This document shows, piece by piece, positions 1 to 12,279 of a stretch of DNA of 64,000 nucleotides. Every line of letters starts with the position of its first letter. The first letter of the stretch is position 1. The notes below the pieces were generated by a model, which had not been told where the DNA came from, made no database searches, and was given only the letters and a program-made list of their open reading frames with translations. This DNA comes from Melieria omissa (lineage: Eukaryota; Arthropoda; Insecta; Diptera; Ulidiidae), in contig OZ020269.1 in assembly GCA_963971225.1 (NCBI GenBank), positions 21,388,921 to 21,452,920 on the forward strand, given 5' to 3'. The position numbers and the translations under genes are program-made.

Positions 1-1120
1 GAACTGGTTTGAAATGTTCATTAGTCCAGATTATACGTTTGTTCGAAATATCCTTTAGTCCGCATTGCCTGTAAGTTCAAACCATTGGTTAGTCAGGGCC
101 ATCATCGATTGTCTGTTTGTAAAGACTATCCGATAGTCAGGTCTGCCTGTTCGTTCGGACTTGCATTTAGTTCGGACTATCTGTTATTCCGTTTGATCGG
201 CTTATCCGAGTCCCGACCATCTTTTAGTCCCTACTGTAGGTTTTTTCTAACCATCTATTAATCTGAAGTGACTCATAATTCTCTAAGTTCAGACCATCAG
301 TTAATCGATATTATCTGTTTTTCCGGATTATCTGTTTAATGAAACCATTCATCAGACGATCATTTAGTTCGGTATGTTGCGAATTATCTGTTTAACTAAA
401 CCATTCATCAGACCATCATTTAGTTCGGTCTATCTGATAGTTTGGATGATCCGTTTGTCCGAACCATCCATTAATTGGGATTACCTTTTAGTTTAGACTA
501 TCAGTTAGTTCGGACTATCCGTTAGTCCAAACTGTCCGTTTATCAGACGTTAGTTAAGACCATCACTTAGTTCCGTCTATCTATTAGTCCGGACTGCCTG
601 TTTGTTCGAACCATCCATTAATGGGGACTACCTTATTTAGTCCATGCTATCTGTTACTCTGGACTATCTATTAGTCCGGATTGTTTGTTATCTGAACCAT
701 TCACCAGACCATTAGTTCCTTCGGTCTACCTATTAGTCCGGGCTACCGGTTTGTCTGAATCATCCATTAATGCGGATTGCCTCTTAGTTCAGATCATCAG
801 TAAGTTCTGACCGTCAGGTTAGCCCAGAGTATCTGTAAGTCCTGACTAAGTCCTAAGTTGCGGCTAGCTGTGAATTCAGACCATCAGTTTATCAGCATCA
901 TTTGTTAAGCCATACTATCTATTAGTTCTTTCTTCCTATTTATCCGAACCATCCATTATTGACAGCTGGCTGTTTATTCAGACCATAGTCAGACTTCAGA
1001 CTTAGTCAAGGTCATTCTTTAGTCCAAACTATCTCTTCTGTCAGTTCTTTTCAGACTGTCCGTTTGTCTGGCCCATTCTTTAAAAAGTTTAATGGTTGAA
1101 TCAATCCAATAGTCCTGACG
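1..1120. repeat. Degenerate tandem array (about 20-22-bp subunits, about 148-bp higher-order unit)
   Basis: The stretch is built from diverged variants of a short unit like TAGTCCGGACTATCTGT, alternating with GACCATCAGTTAGTTC. A longer period shows in the phrase GAACCATCCATTAAT, which recurs at 461, 608 and 757 (spacings 147 and 149) and again at 946 with one extra piece. A local ~56-bp duplication lies at about 325 and 381. The array runs off the left edge. It has no open reading frame of note. It looks like an old minisatellite drifting apart. Confidence 0.8.
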
Positions 1121-1395
1121 CGTCATGACAGTGCGATGATCTTGACAGTACAACCATCTGGACTTGTCATACCTAAGCAGCCAGAACTATAGATCAGAAC
1201 TATACAAATTACTAAATTGTAATACTTAAACTATCTAATGCACAATTCAGATGGTCTTCTTGAATATTGAAACCTACTTTTATTTTAATTTGAATTGAAT
1301 TTTAGAAAAATTTTGTTCCAAAAATTAAGATACTTTTTTTTCTAGAATAATTTGAAGTCTTAAAAGTTGTTGAAAGAAAGAATATCGACTCGAAG
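1121..1395. other. AT-rich spacer, nothing recognised
   Basis: Unique-looking AT-rich sequence between the tandem array and a retrotransposon fragment. No gene, RNA or element end was recognised. Confidence 0.5.
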
Positions 1396-1725
1396 GAAAG
1401 TAACGATGGAATTATGAGGTGCAGGAGTTTTTCGGCCACATGGACATTGCTCGGTGCTTAAAAAATACAGCAACTGCGCTGGTTCGGTTACATTGACCGA
1501 ATGAACAGGACACTCCAGTTCGTAAAATGTTTGAAGCGATAAGCAATGAACGACAAGGAAGAGAACGACCGAAGGTCAGAGGGAAGAACCAAGTGGCGCC
1601 GAACCTGCTAATACTTGGAGCTTCGATCAGGCCCAATGCAGAAACGATTGGACAAGCGCTTGAGACTCGATTGAATTGCCAAATGATGATGAGGAGTTAT
1701 CCAAACGAAAAACTAAATAAACTAA
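1396..1725 (+). pseudogene. 3' end of a non-LTR retrotransposon ORF2 (C-terminal fragment, frameshifted)
   Basis: Read across at least two frames, the + strand gives the C-terminal tail seen in many non-LTR reverse transcriptases. One frame reads LRWFGYIDRMN near 1478-1510. The next frame, from about 1527, reads GRERPKVRGKNQV, the usual R-W-G-H-hydrophobic-R-M then RGRPK-RW pattern just after the reverse-transcriptase thumb. The end carries a short ATG repeat (AAATGATGATGAG near 1680), much like the end of the larger fragment at 50.8-52.2 kb. Everything 5' of this, including the polymerase core, is missing, as expected for 5' truncation during target-primed insertion. It is dead because of frameshifts and size. 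The clade cannot be set from so short a piece. Confidence 0.72.
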
Positions 1726-2900
1726 ACTAATGTGCTCAACTAAAACAGAAAAGTGTAAATGTGTTTTTAGTGTTGACTCAGTGGTTAGTGGCTTTCACTA
1801 TCAGTCTAACGATTGTGGGATTTGAATGCCAACATTCTTTCACTACCAGTCTGAGGATTGTGGGGATGGAATGCCAACTCGCTATGTAGCCTTTTCCGCA
1901 CATTTGCATTCGTGAATAACATTCAAATTGCACACATGTTATCCTGCGGCGATACTTTGGCTAAAATGTGTAATCAAAATTACATTTTCCTTTCGTTACA
2001 TATTTACTTAGCATATATTGTTGTTATAATTGTTTATCTTACACATCAATAAACCAACAAAAACGACCTTTCATGCACACGAAAAAGTAGGCAGCTGGCG
2101 TATTTTGTGCGCCGCCAGCTCGCTCACAGCGTCACAGCGCCGCACGCACACACACACACAACTAATTAGCATAAATTCACAAATTTATGCGTATAACAAT
2201 AGCGACAACTGGGAGAACAGGAACAGAAAAATTAAAAACAAAATACTTGTAGGCACAAAAAACAAAATACATATAAGACAGAGAACAAACTGTTGCCACA
2301 CAACATGTAACATGTGTGTAAAGCACACAACGATACTAAGTAAAAAATGTTTACACATAGACCTCAACACACACTCCTACACAGTTTTTGAGGCCTGAGA
2401 GAAATGAAATCCCTTATTGAATTTATGATTTTCTATGCATTTAAATTGTTTGCTGATTTTTTTAGTAAACGAAAGACGAAATGAAAATCAAAATTAAAAA
2501 CAAATCAAAGCATGCATAAAATAATTGCTCGGTCTAAGAGCTACACCCACTCATAATTTATAGATACATAAGTACATACATACATTAGTTTTATATTCTT
2601 TTAACAACAAAAACGACTCACCATTGAGTGTGGACGGGATCGTTCAGCGGACAACAGCAGGCAGCGCACTCAGCTGTTTCTTCCATTGCAGCTGCAACAG
2701 GTCGACGACGTATGTAGTTGTGTTGCTTTCTTTGCCTATTTTTAGCGCGTTTTTGGTTTTTTACAAATGTCAAAAAACAATCAGTTCCGCGATTTAGCTT
2801 AGTGTTGTGTTTTTTAATTTTGAGTTTTCACCGAGCGTTGTCAACGAGTGAAGTGTCTGACACCGTCAACTGTACAGCAGCAACGCGGCGCTTAGAAAAT
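1726..2900. other. Non-coding stretch with a short direct repeat and CA runs
   Basis: A direct repeat of about 38 bp (CACTATCAGTCTAACGATTG / CACTACCAGTCTGAGGATTG and following) lies near 1798 and 1848. An ACACAC run lies near 2140-2160. The open frames on both strands here are short, compositionally biased and match no family I know. No gene is called. Confidence 0.5.
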
Positions 2901-4270
2901 TAGTTTTTGAATCACGTACGCCGAGTTATTTTTTATTTTTTCATTTGCGATACTTGTCGCTACAAATTTATAGACGGATTTTTTAATTAAATAATTTTTA
3001 CTTTATAATTAATTTTTTTTGTTCAATCATTTTTGTTTTATAAAAATAGTTTATTTTTTAAATAATTTTCATTTTTTATAATAGTTTCTAATTTGTTGTG
3101 TATTCAATTAGCTTTTTTAATAATTTAATAATTAATTTAACTAACTAATTTAATAATTACCATTTTTATTAATTATTTCAATTGTAATCAATTATTTTTA
3201 AGTATAATTAATTCTTTTTATTCTTAATCATTTTAAACCTTTTTAACTTTTAATTTTTAATTTTAATTAATTTTACGTAATTAATTTAAATTTTTGTGTT
3301 ATACCTTTGTTTGGGGGAAAATAATAAACTTTAATATTAAAATAATTTTTTATAAGTTTTTTAACCTTTTTTATTTATTTTATTTTTCACAATTTTTTGT
3401 TTTTTCAATTAGTTTTTTTAATAATTTAATAATTAACTAACTAATTCATGAATTTACATTTTTATGAATTATTTTTAATTTTAATCAATTATTTTTAATT
3501 ATAATTAATTATTTTTAATCTTAATTATTTTGAGATTTTGTAACTTTTAATTTTTAATTTTAATTAATTTTATATAATTTTAATTTTTGTGTTATACCTT
3601 TGTTTGGTGGAAAATTATAAACTTGAATGTTAAAATAATTTTTTATAAGTTTTTAACCTTTTTTTATTTATTTTATTTTTCAAAATTTTTTGTATTTTCA
3701 ATTTGCTTTTTTAATAAATAAATAAATAATTAATTTAACTAACTAATTTAATAATTTACATTTTTATTAATTATTTTTAATTTCAATCTATTGTTGTTAT
3801 TATAATTAATTATTTTTAATCTTAATTATTTTACACTTTTTTAATTTTTAATTTTAATTAATTTTAATTTCTCTGTTATCCCTTTGTTTGGTGGAAAATA
3901 ATAAACTTTAATGATAAAATAATTTTTTTTTATTTTTTAATTATTAATATTTTTAAGCAAATTTAAATTTTTTTATTATGATATAACTCAAACTTTTATA
4001 AATTTTTTTTATTATTTAAATTTTTTTATTAATTATATATTTTAATAATTTTTTAATTTTTATATTTTATAGTAAATTTTTATTTTGATTTTTTTTATTC
4101 TTTTTGAATGAATTTTTATTTATTTTTTTATTATTAATATTTTTAAGTTAATTCAAATTTTTTTATTATGACATATATTTGTTATTATAGTACATACATA
4201 TTTTTATTCCTCTTTTGTACAATTTGCCATTTGCTTGTATAATTATTTATTAATTTCATTTTATTTCATT
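2901..4270. repeat. Extremely AT-rich tract with about three 284-293-bp tandem repeats
   Basis: The phrase TGTTATACCTTTGTTTGG followed by GGAAAATAATAAACTT occurs at about 3295, 3588 and 3872 (spacings 293 and 284). The preceding block CAATTAGCTTTTTTAATAAT keeps the same period. Outside these landmarks the sequence is almost only A and T. It is a decayed tandem repeat with no coding potential. Confidence 0.75.
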
Positions 4271-5135
4271 TCTCCGCTCACATTTGCCTTACTTTCTCGC
4301 TCTTTGCTTTCACCGCACTTTTCCATATTTTTAATATATATTTTTCTTGATATTTCGTTTTTGTTTTTAGTGCTCTTTTGCCCCTTTCGATCTCTGCCAA
4401 ACAGCTGAAATCGTTTGTGTCACATAAATTTTAAAATTATTATTTCTTGAGATTTCTGACAAACAGTTTGCCGCGGCGGCAGTTCACATGGTCGAGCATT
4501 TTCGAAATACAACTGACAAACAGACAGCTGTCTATATGTGCCGCCAACATGTGTGCGTGTGGCCGTGTGTTGCGCTCAAAGTCAATTAGTGACTGACATA
4601 GCCGAAGTGTGAGAATTAAATTTTATTTTGTGTAAAACAAAATTCAAATTAAATCCGAGCGAATTATTATGCGTGAATATTATTCACGCACACTTATCAA
4701 AAGCATCAAAGTGAGAATTTCAAAAGAATAATTCACTTTTCTTGGTTGTTTAAGTGGCAAAAGCGGCAACTGAATATTTTGTAAATATTGTTTAATGAAT
4801 TGTTTAAAAAATTATTAAATTAATTAATTGATAAAATAAAAAATATTATTTTTCAAGTTCAATGTACTAAGTAATCATCACAATATTTAAACATTTTAAT
4901 TTTTTTTTTATGAAACAGATTAGAGAATATTGTTGTTTTTAGCATTGAAGGCAATTTTTCAATCATTTATAGTTGAATTCTAAAGAAAATAAATAATTAA
5001 ATTTTACAAATTGCTTCAATTTGCGGTACTTTCACGTTTCAGTAATTTCAAAAATGTCTATTTAAGAAAACTTAATTAAAATTTAATAATTGCTAGTAAA
5101 AACCAATTCAATACAGCTATTTGACCGCCAACCAT
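4271..5135. other. Spacer, nothing recognised
   Basis: Mixed-composition sequence, AT-rich after 4800. GC-richer words around 4460-4600 (GCCGCGGCGGCAGTTC, GTGCCGCCAACATGTGTGCG) could be regulatory, but nothing specific can be supported. Confidence 0.4.
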
Positions 5136-5556
5136 TGAAAGCGTCTTACAAGCGAAAGTGCTTGCGATCAGGCGGGCAGGATGACAGCATGAAACAAATG
5201 AAGACTTCCTATAAGACGGATACGGTTCACTATTCAACAGTCTAGCTGCGTTCAAAGCACTGGGACTCGGCTATTACCTCAACTAGAGGCGAGACGAGGT
5301 ACCCACGAAATTGGCTTATCGGGTCAGGGTTACGTTAATTTGTGTGCCAAGGACAACAACAGCGCTGGTACGGAGTGGATTCGCGATTCGTGACAAGAGT
5401 GAAGCGGTAATGATTCACGCTCCAATAGACTCAATCAAGAGCGCAGTCTCCGGGATCTTCTCTGCTACATACAACATAAAATGGATAATTGGGGCTGAAG
5501 CAATGGAAAATCAGCAGATCACTTTAGCAGATGCGGCGAGATTAAAACGAGGTTAA
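5136..5556 (+). pseudogene. Unidentified degraded coding-like fragment
   Basis: This island has better base balance than its flanks and reads as protein over most of its length in two frames, with a shift and an in-frame stop in its first half. The open part (about 5311-5556) ends in a stop after a segment containing WIIGAEAMENQQITLADAARL, which looks like real protein sequence. I do not recognise the family. It could be an old fragment of a host gene, a transposon, or an integrated foreign sequence. The frame break and lack of exon-like boundaries suggest it is not functional. Confidence 0.35.
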
Positions 5557-6089
5557 TATGAGTCACTAGCAGTAAAAACTCGTATGAGAAAAAATATGTA
5601 GTTTTCAACTTCCTCTAGAAGGTGAAAAACAATTGGAAAGCTACTTTGCACCGATTTGAAAAGCACAATGAAAAACACGTAAATATTGGCAACAAATCTG
5701 AGCACACGCTCTAATTTGCAAGCCAAGTGCCGCCTCTTCAACCACTGGCGAACGCAATGATAACTTATAGATGCAAACTGCCCAAATAAATGTTAATAGC
5801 ACAATTGGTGGGTCGCTCAATGAAGTCAAAACTTGTGAGCGGAAAAATAACGGTTGATCTGCGCACCCGACCTGAAAGCCTTGGCAGCACCCAACCCTTT
5901 CACATTCGCTGAGGCATTGCCAGCAACGAAACTTTATGGACGATCAGAAACGCACGGGCCGTTTCACGAAACTATAAACAATCTTTAAAGGGATCTCTTC
6001 ATGGAAAGTGTGTGCTAAGTTTAAACCAAAAGGGCACACAACAACCCTGTTGAATTCTAAACAATGCCTGCAACTAGGAGTAATTAGTA
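5557..6089. other. Spacer, nothing recognised
   Basis: Mixed-composition sequence before the pentanucleotide array. Open frames here are short and overlap on one strand in conflicting frames. No gene or element is supported. Confidence 0.4.
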
Positions 6090-6105
6090 TTAGTAATTAG
6101 TGATG

Positions 6106-6753
6106 TAATATGATATGATGTGATGTGATGTGATGTGATGTGATGTGATGTGATGTGATGTGATGTGATGTGATGTGATGTGATGTGATGTGATGTGATG
6201 TGATGTGATGTGATGTGATGTGATGTGATGTGATGTGATGTGATGTGATGTGATGTGATGTGATGTGATGTGATGTGATGTGATGTGATGTGATGTGATG
6301 TGATGTGATGTGATGTGATGTGATGTGATGTGATGTGATGTGATGTGATGTGATGTGATGTGATGTGATGTGATGTGATGTGATGTGATGTGATGTGATG
6401 TGATGTGATGTGATGTGATGTGATGTGATGTGATGTGATGTGATGTGATGTGATGTGATGTGATGTGATGTGATGTGATGTGATGTGATGTGATGTGATG
6501 TGATGTGATGTGATGTGATGTGATGTGATGTGATGTGATGTGATGTGATGTGATGTGATGTGATGTGATGTGATGTGATGTGATGTGATGTGATGTGATG
6601 TGATGTGATGTGATGTGATGTGATGTGATGTGATGTGATGTGATGTGATGTGATGTGATGTGATGTGATGTCATGTCATGTCATGTCATGTCATGTCATG
6701 TCATGTCATGTAATCTGATCTGATCTGATCTGATCTGATGTGATGTGATGTGA
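6106..6753. repeat. (TGATG)n pentanucleotide array with TCATG and TGATC variant blocks
   Basis: Near-perfect TGATG repeats run from about 6111 to 6670. They are followed by eight TCATG copies (6671-6710), a TAATC then four TGATC copies (to 6735), and a return to TGATG before 6753. On the minus strand the 15-nt super-period gives a 194-codon open frame repeating Thr-Ser-His-His-Ile. That frame is an artefact of the unit length, because a 5-nt unit never meets a stop, and is not a gene. Confidence 0.97.
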
Positions 6754-7330
6754 TACCAGCCTTCGAAAGCGCTCAGTCCGTTCGGACAAATCTACTGTGA
6801 CCGGAGGAGGAGTAAACGAAAGGAATGGAAAAGAGAAAAACCGTAAAAACCTGCAACATATTTACATTAAAAAATACACGAACGAGTGTATTAAATCGTT
6901 TTTAAACAAATACTTGCAATACTTGCCGAAAAATTTAGACTTTTTTCGGTACTTTTGAAATAACACTTCTACTGCAAAGCTATTAGGAATGCTTTTCAAA
7001 AATATATTTCTAGCCAAAATTTAGCAAGGAATAACTTAAAGAAACCGCTGGTAGTTCTCTGACTTTAATGTTTACTTACTTCTTACTTATTTAATTTATG
7101 TTGGTCACTTAAATAAGTTAAACAAAAGTTAAAAAGCTCACCGCTTATTTACCCAAAGTGTCAACAACAAACTTTTCTATGCCCATCAATTAAATTCTTC
7201 TTATTTGTTTTTATAAAACTTTCCGCATTGCTAACTTTCAATTGTAAAATGGAAATTAAAAAAGGTTCACTTAAAGGTCAAGTGATCAATTATTCTGCAA
7301 GTTGACAAGCAACTTAAACTTTTCCACAGT
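6754..7330. other. Spacer, nothing recognised
   Basis: AT-rich unique-looking DNA. No element ends and no supported reading frame. Confidence 0.4.
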
Positions 7331-8900
7331 TCTTTTTTGTTTAGGCACACATCAACTGCTTTGTTTTGTTGTTCTTCATCAAAATGTTTAATCGCAGTTT
7401 CCAGTCCAACCAACATTTCAAGATTAAAACCCAACGCTCACTTCGATTCACATTTCAAGATTAAAACCCAACGCTCACTTCGATTCCATTTCACTGCTGC
7501 AAGTTCGCTCCAACCAGCAGAAAATTCACAATCGCTGCCAACACATTGGAAACTTTCGAAACCGAAAACGCACACAACGGCCACAGCTTATCGCATATCC
7601 GGTCTGCTCACTTCCGGCGCAACACACCTGACCGCATCGCGCACAGTAACGCGTCCACTTCAATTTTGCGCGCTTCTCAGGCTTTTTTAATCGCAGCCAC
7701 AGTTGCAGGTTCGCGTAGGTTTTTTAAAATTTATTTTCCTCTGAAGTACAACTCGATGCAGTTGCACATTCACACACACATATACAGAAACAAAGAAATA
7801 CGGTTTGCATTTGCATTTTCAGTTGCTGTTGCATTTAGGACTGCAGCTACATGCAACATACAACATGCAATTGTGGCATTAAACGTGCGCCCCACCTGCG
7901 CACAATTTCGTCGACTCGACATCAACGCGTGTTGCGCGATTGCACTCGCTGCAACAATAGCAATAAAACACCGTAACACAATTCGCCGCCGAACAAAGTG
8001 CCACATGCGTCGCGCACAACAAACACAAACGTCAACACAAGCACCTCGTCGCCGCCAACAACAATGCCTGCTGATTTAATGCAATTCAATCGAGCGCCAT
8101 TTCAAAGCATACTTTCAGGTGTACAAGCACGCACGCACCCATACACACACACACACGCACGCACTGTAAATGTTTCGCTATGCACCTTTGCGCTCTGCTG
8201 CTTTGCTTGCTTATAGCTTGTTGTCAGCTGTGCGTTGACTGCCCGCTTGCCGAGCGCTGCCGAGTCACAGTGAGTGAGGCTGTCAGAGTGTCGCCTCTCT
8301 GTCTACACGTCCAACTGCCGAGGCGCACATCCGTGCAGTAACGCGTCCAAAACCCTACTGATCTGGGCCGCCGCACGGCCGCCAGCCATGGACACTTGTG
8401 GCAACGCGTTCGGACAATTCGCTGAAAATTCGGTGAAAATTCGGAGTGTGCGCCTTGTGTGCTCAGCACAGCCAATTTCTAGCAGTTTTTCGTTGCTTGT
8501 TTTTTGTTGCTGTAGGCCGCCGTCTGTCGTCGCTGGGCAAATCAGCTGTTGGGCCCCGCTGTGGCATGGAGAATCAAGCAAGTGGTTTTTTCACCGGCTC
8601 TCTCGCTCACTCTCTCGCACACACAATTTCACCGTTACGCTCCCCCCGGATGGCGCTCACTGTTTACAATTCGATGCGCTGCTCGTCGCTCGTTTCGCAG
8701 CTGTCGGAGTGTGTTACTGTGCCGCATCGAAGTGTCCGGGTGAGCGGATGTGGGCCGCACAAGTTTTTGGGTGAATGTTACTTTCCTTTGGGCCAACGAC
8801 GAAGAGCGCCGAGCGGAAATGCCATTAAATTGCGCTGCTATTCTTTCTTTTACGTTGCCGTGTTTTGTTTTATGTGCTGCGTATGTTTTGCTTAGGGTTG
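7331..8900. promoter_or_regulatory. GC-richer island, possible promoter / 5' UTR region
   Basis: Base composition shifts sharply here from the surrounding AT-rich DNA. The stretch holds many CG dinucleotides and several overlapping open frames on both strands, none resembling a known protein. That pattern fits a dipteran 5' UTR or promoter better than an exon. A 37-bp tandem duplication (CATTTCAAGATTAAAACCCA and on) occupies 7414-7450 and 7451-7487. A CACACACACA run lies near 8140. Transcription direction cannot be told, and this stays a weak call. Confidence 0.25.
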
Positions 8901-9150
8901 CCATGCATACGCTAAACAAGTACTCAATTAACTTAATTATCAACGCAAAGATATCTGAAACACAGTTCTTCCTAACGACCAATCGAAATCAAACGAAAAA
9001 AATATCAAATGGCTATTGAAAATTTTAATCAAATTTGGTAAAACAATAATAAAGGAAATGCAGTTAAGTGTTAATAAAATGAAAAAGAGAATCGATTTAC
9101 TAGAAACAATGATTTAATGGGGATTTGAAATGCAGAATGAGAAATACTCC
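8901..9150. other. AT-rich spacer
   Basis: Unique-looking AT-rich DNA between the GC island and the ACTCCTAA-bearing repeats. Nothing recognised. Confidence 0.4.
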
Positions 9151-11060
9151 TAAAATTATTTATTCATTATTTAATATTTATGAATTATTTAAAATATATT
9201 TTTTAAAAACACAAATTAGAATAATATAAAAAATATATTCGGAAATTATTATTTAAACTTAAATAAGTAGTTGCAATTTACTTGCAAAATATTGATTTTC
9301 AATGAGGACGTGAGACTAATGTTCAGAACGTGACACTAATCACTGAAATTTCGGAATTATTCCAAAATTCTTTACATTTTCCTAATTTTGCTAACTCCTA
9401 ATTCTCCCATTTGTAATAAACATTCGCTATGACTCCTAATCTTTACATTCTTCATATATTTGTTCGTTTTAATTCAAAATTGTACAACAACTTTTTAAAA
9501 CTTTAAAAATTACTCCTAACCTTTCAACTCTTCATCTGCTCGATCATCATTTCAATGCTAAATCCTACAAAAATTTTATGAAATTATAGAAATTCTTCCA
9601 ATCCTCGTTTAATTTTTTAATGCGAAATCGTACAAAACAGTTTCTATAACCTTATCTTTGAATTTTCAATTCCTCAACTCCTCGTTTAATGCAAAATTGT
9701 AGAAAATTTTTATGAAACTATAGAAATAACTCCTAAAATCTTTTCGTTTATATTTTTACTGCGAAATCATACACAAATTTTGTATAACTATAAAAATTAC
9801 TCCTAATCTTTAAATTCTTCTTCTACTCGTTTATCTTTTTAATGCGACAGCGTAAAAAAATTTTTTTAAACTATAAAAATTACTCCTAATCTTTCAATGC
9901 TTCATCTACTCATGTTTCTCAGTAATACAAAATTGCACAAATTTGTTTTTTAAACTATAGTAATGAGAATTCTTCATTAACTCCATAATCTTTTAAATAA
10001 ATAAATAACTAAAATAAAATAAAATAAAACAAAAAAACAATAAAATTAAATTAATGAAAATAATATAAAATAAAATAAAATAAAATAAAATAAAATAAAA
10101 TAAAATAAAATAAAATAAAATAAAATAAAATAAAATAAAATAAAATAAAATAAAATAAAATAAAATAAAATAAAATAAAATAAAGTAAAATAAAATAAAA
10201 TAAAATAAAATAAAATAAAATAAAATAAAATAAAATAAAATAAAATAAAATAAAATAAAATAAAATAAAATAAAATAAAATAAAATAAAATAAAATAAAA
10301 TAAAATAAAATAAAATAAAATAAAATAAAATAAAACAAAAAATAAATTAATGAATACGAAATAATAATATACGAAATATATTCTAAGACTTTACGAATAA
10401 CTCCTAATTTGCTTTTTTCTTATTTTGGTCTTAATTTATTTAGATTTAAATTCAAAATCTTTAAGAAATTTATTTTTCTATTTTCTAATTCTAATTTCTA
10501 TTTCTAGAAATTTTTTATTGAGAATCACAGTGAAAATTACTCCGAAAATATCATAGACGTTCTGCAATGCAAACTATGCGTTTGTAGGCCATGAATTGTA
10601 TACAAAGTTTCTTCTGCAAAATTCTTACGTTTTAATTTCATCTAAAAATTACTCCTAAAGTATTATAAAATCGTGTATGCTGATTTTTAAGCTAAATTAT
10701 TTTAGTTTTTTATTTTTTATTCTTTTTATCATTTTATTCTGTCAATCACTGATCTTTCAAAGCTACTCCGAAAGTACTTTAAGGTTACTTTAGTAATTAT
10801 CTAAATTTGTTTCAGTTATGTTCTTTTGAAAATTACTGCAAAAGTATTAAAAAACAAGGAGCCTATGGTCATTTCTTATACCCAAATATATACAAAATGT
10901 AATTTCGAAGTTATTCCATCAATCACTGGTCTTTGAAAGCTACTCCGAACGGTGGAGAAATTTTTTGAAACAAAACAAATTGATAAATTATAAAATTCCA
11001 CGTTTTTTGTTAAGAATTTGCCTAAAACATAACTCCTAACCACTCCGAATTGCTTTTACC
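9151..11060. repeat. Degenerate repeats carrying AAATTACTCCTAA, about 86-bp period in the core
   Basis: Between about 9400 and 9985 a unit like AACTATAAAAATTACTCCTA, then ATCTTTCAACTCTTCATCTA, then CTCGTTT and TAATGCGAAATCGTACAAAA recurs with a spacing of roughly 84-88 bp. Variants of the TACTCCTAA / CTACTCCGAA word continue at about 9147, 10398, 10540, 10637, 10764, 10940 and 11031, where the longer period is lost. A (TAAAA)n array sits in the middle. No coding capacity. Confidence 0.65.
10063..10335. repeat. (TAAAA)n pentanucleotide array
   Basis: Almost perfect AAAAT repeats with a single TAAAG variant near 10182-10186. The minus-strand open frame (repeated Phe-Ile-Leu-Phe-Tyr) is a by-product of the 5-nt unit and not a gene. 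Confidence 0.97.
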
Positions 11061-12155
11061 TTTGAAATTTATGGAACCATTTTCCCAAAGCAAATTTGAA
11101 ATAAAAAATAATTTCACATCATTTGCAAATACATGAAAAATAACAGCCAGCAGCAACAACAACAGAGAACAGCTCAACTAGGCTCATAAGCAACGCTGTG
11201 ATGATGCATGAGCACACTTTTGACTTGCGCGAATTTCTGTATCATATAATTGCATCATCAGACCCAACACACACACACACAAATGTACCTAACTACCTGC
11301 CAACCTATTTTCATCTGAATATTTGCTCAGTCACAAGCGGCAATGATAATTACAACACGCACTTGAACCTTTCTTACGAGAAATGTTTTTCTTGTTTTTT
11401 TTTGCGTTTCCTTTTTGGAAAATGGCAAAAATTTGTAGAGCAATCTTTCATGTTGTCGTGCTATGCCACAAGCGTACCAGCGCAGATACTCGCATACACA
11501 CACACACATCATATTTCCGCCATCAAACTTTTCACATTAGGCGCACACCAACGACAGCAATAACAACAACAACGGCAGCAACGTCATCGCATACCATCAA
11601 GCAACCAAAGTCATCATCATCAGCAGGCAGAGCAGTTGCCACATGGTTGTCGACGCCCTTGCAACATCCTCATAGATCATAATTGACTTTAGTCGTTGTT
11701 AACTTGAATAACTGACAAAAGAGCCTGAATGAAAAAATCAAATGTAAAAATTAAGAGCAAAGGAAGTGCGTTTTTTGTGAAAGGTTCGTATGGCAGTGAG
11801 ACCACTGGCATGGAGCCACCTGTACATAGAAGGCGAAATTATTGGGAAAAACTAAGTCGACGCCTGTACGATCGCTCCGCCCGCTGCAGCCGCTCAATGG
11901 CACTTCAGAGGAAGTCAATTTTAATGAAGCATTTGCCAGCTGCCACTGCACAGTTTTGTCCTTTTCAATGCTTTTGTGCTGTTCTCTCTGTGTGAAGAGA
12001 TAATGTGTAGACACTTGCAAAGTTATGCGTTCATTTGCACGTGGCCATGTAGTGGTGTATGCGGGCGTCTAGTGAGGTGTGTGTGTTTGTGCCAAAGTAT
12101 AAAATTGCCTGATGCAGCGTATTATACGTAACCGAGCAATTTTTGCCTGCAGCCA
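11061..12155. other. Non-coding stretch with CA runs and CAACAA-rich sequence
   Basis: Contains ACACACACAC near 11268-11280 and 11502-11511, and CAA/CAG-rich sequence at 11145-11170 and 11545-11640, common in fly introns. Overlapping short open frames in several phases show no family resemblance. Confidence 0.45.
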
Positions 12156-12279
12156 AAGTGAATTACGGTTAAAATGCAATTAGAAAGTGAATTTTTGCTA
12201 TTATTGTTTTAATGCTATTAGCATCTTTATGCAATCATAATTTTATCGTACTTCAAATTCAGATGTGTGTAGACCAACT

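Noticed and set aside
6090..6674. 194-codon minus-strand open frame repeating Thr-Ser-His-His-Ile
   Set aside because: It is the translation of a (TGATG)n array. A 5-nt unit that contains no stop in any phase stays open however long the array.
8224..8982. Host protein-coding exon (several overlapping 80-166-codon frames)
   Set aside because: Open frames overlap in most phases and both strands, none resembles a known protein, and the pattern follows from higher GC content.
10051..10338. 95-codon minus-strand open frame repeating Phe-Ile-Leu-Phe-Tyr
   Set aside because: Translation of the (TAAAA)n array, not a gene.
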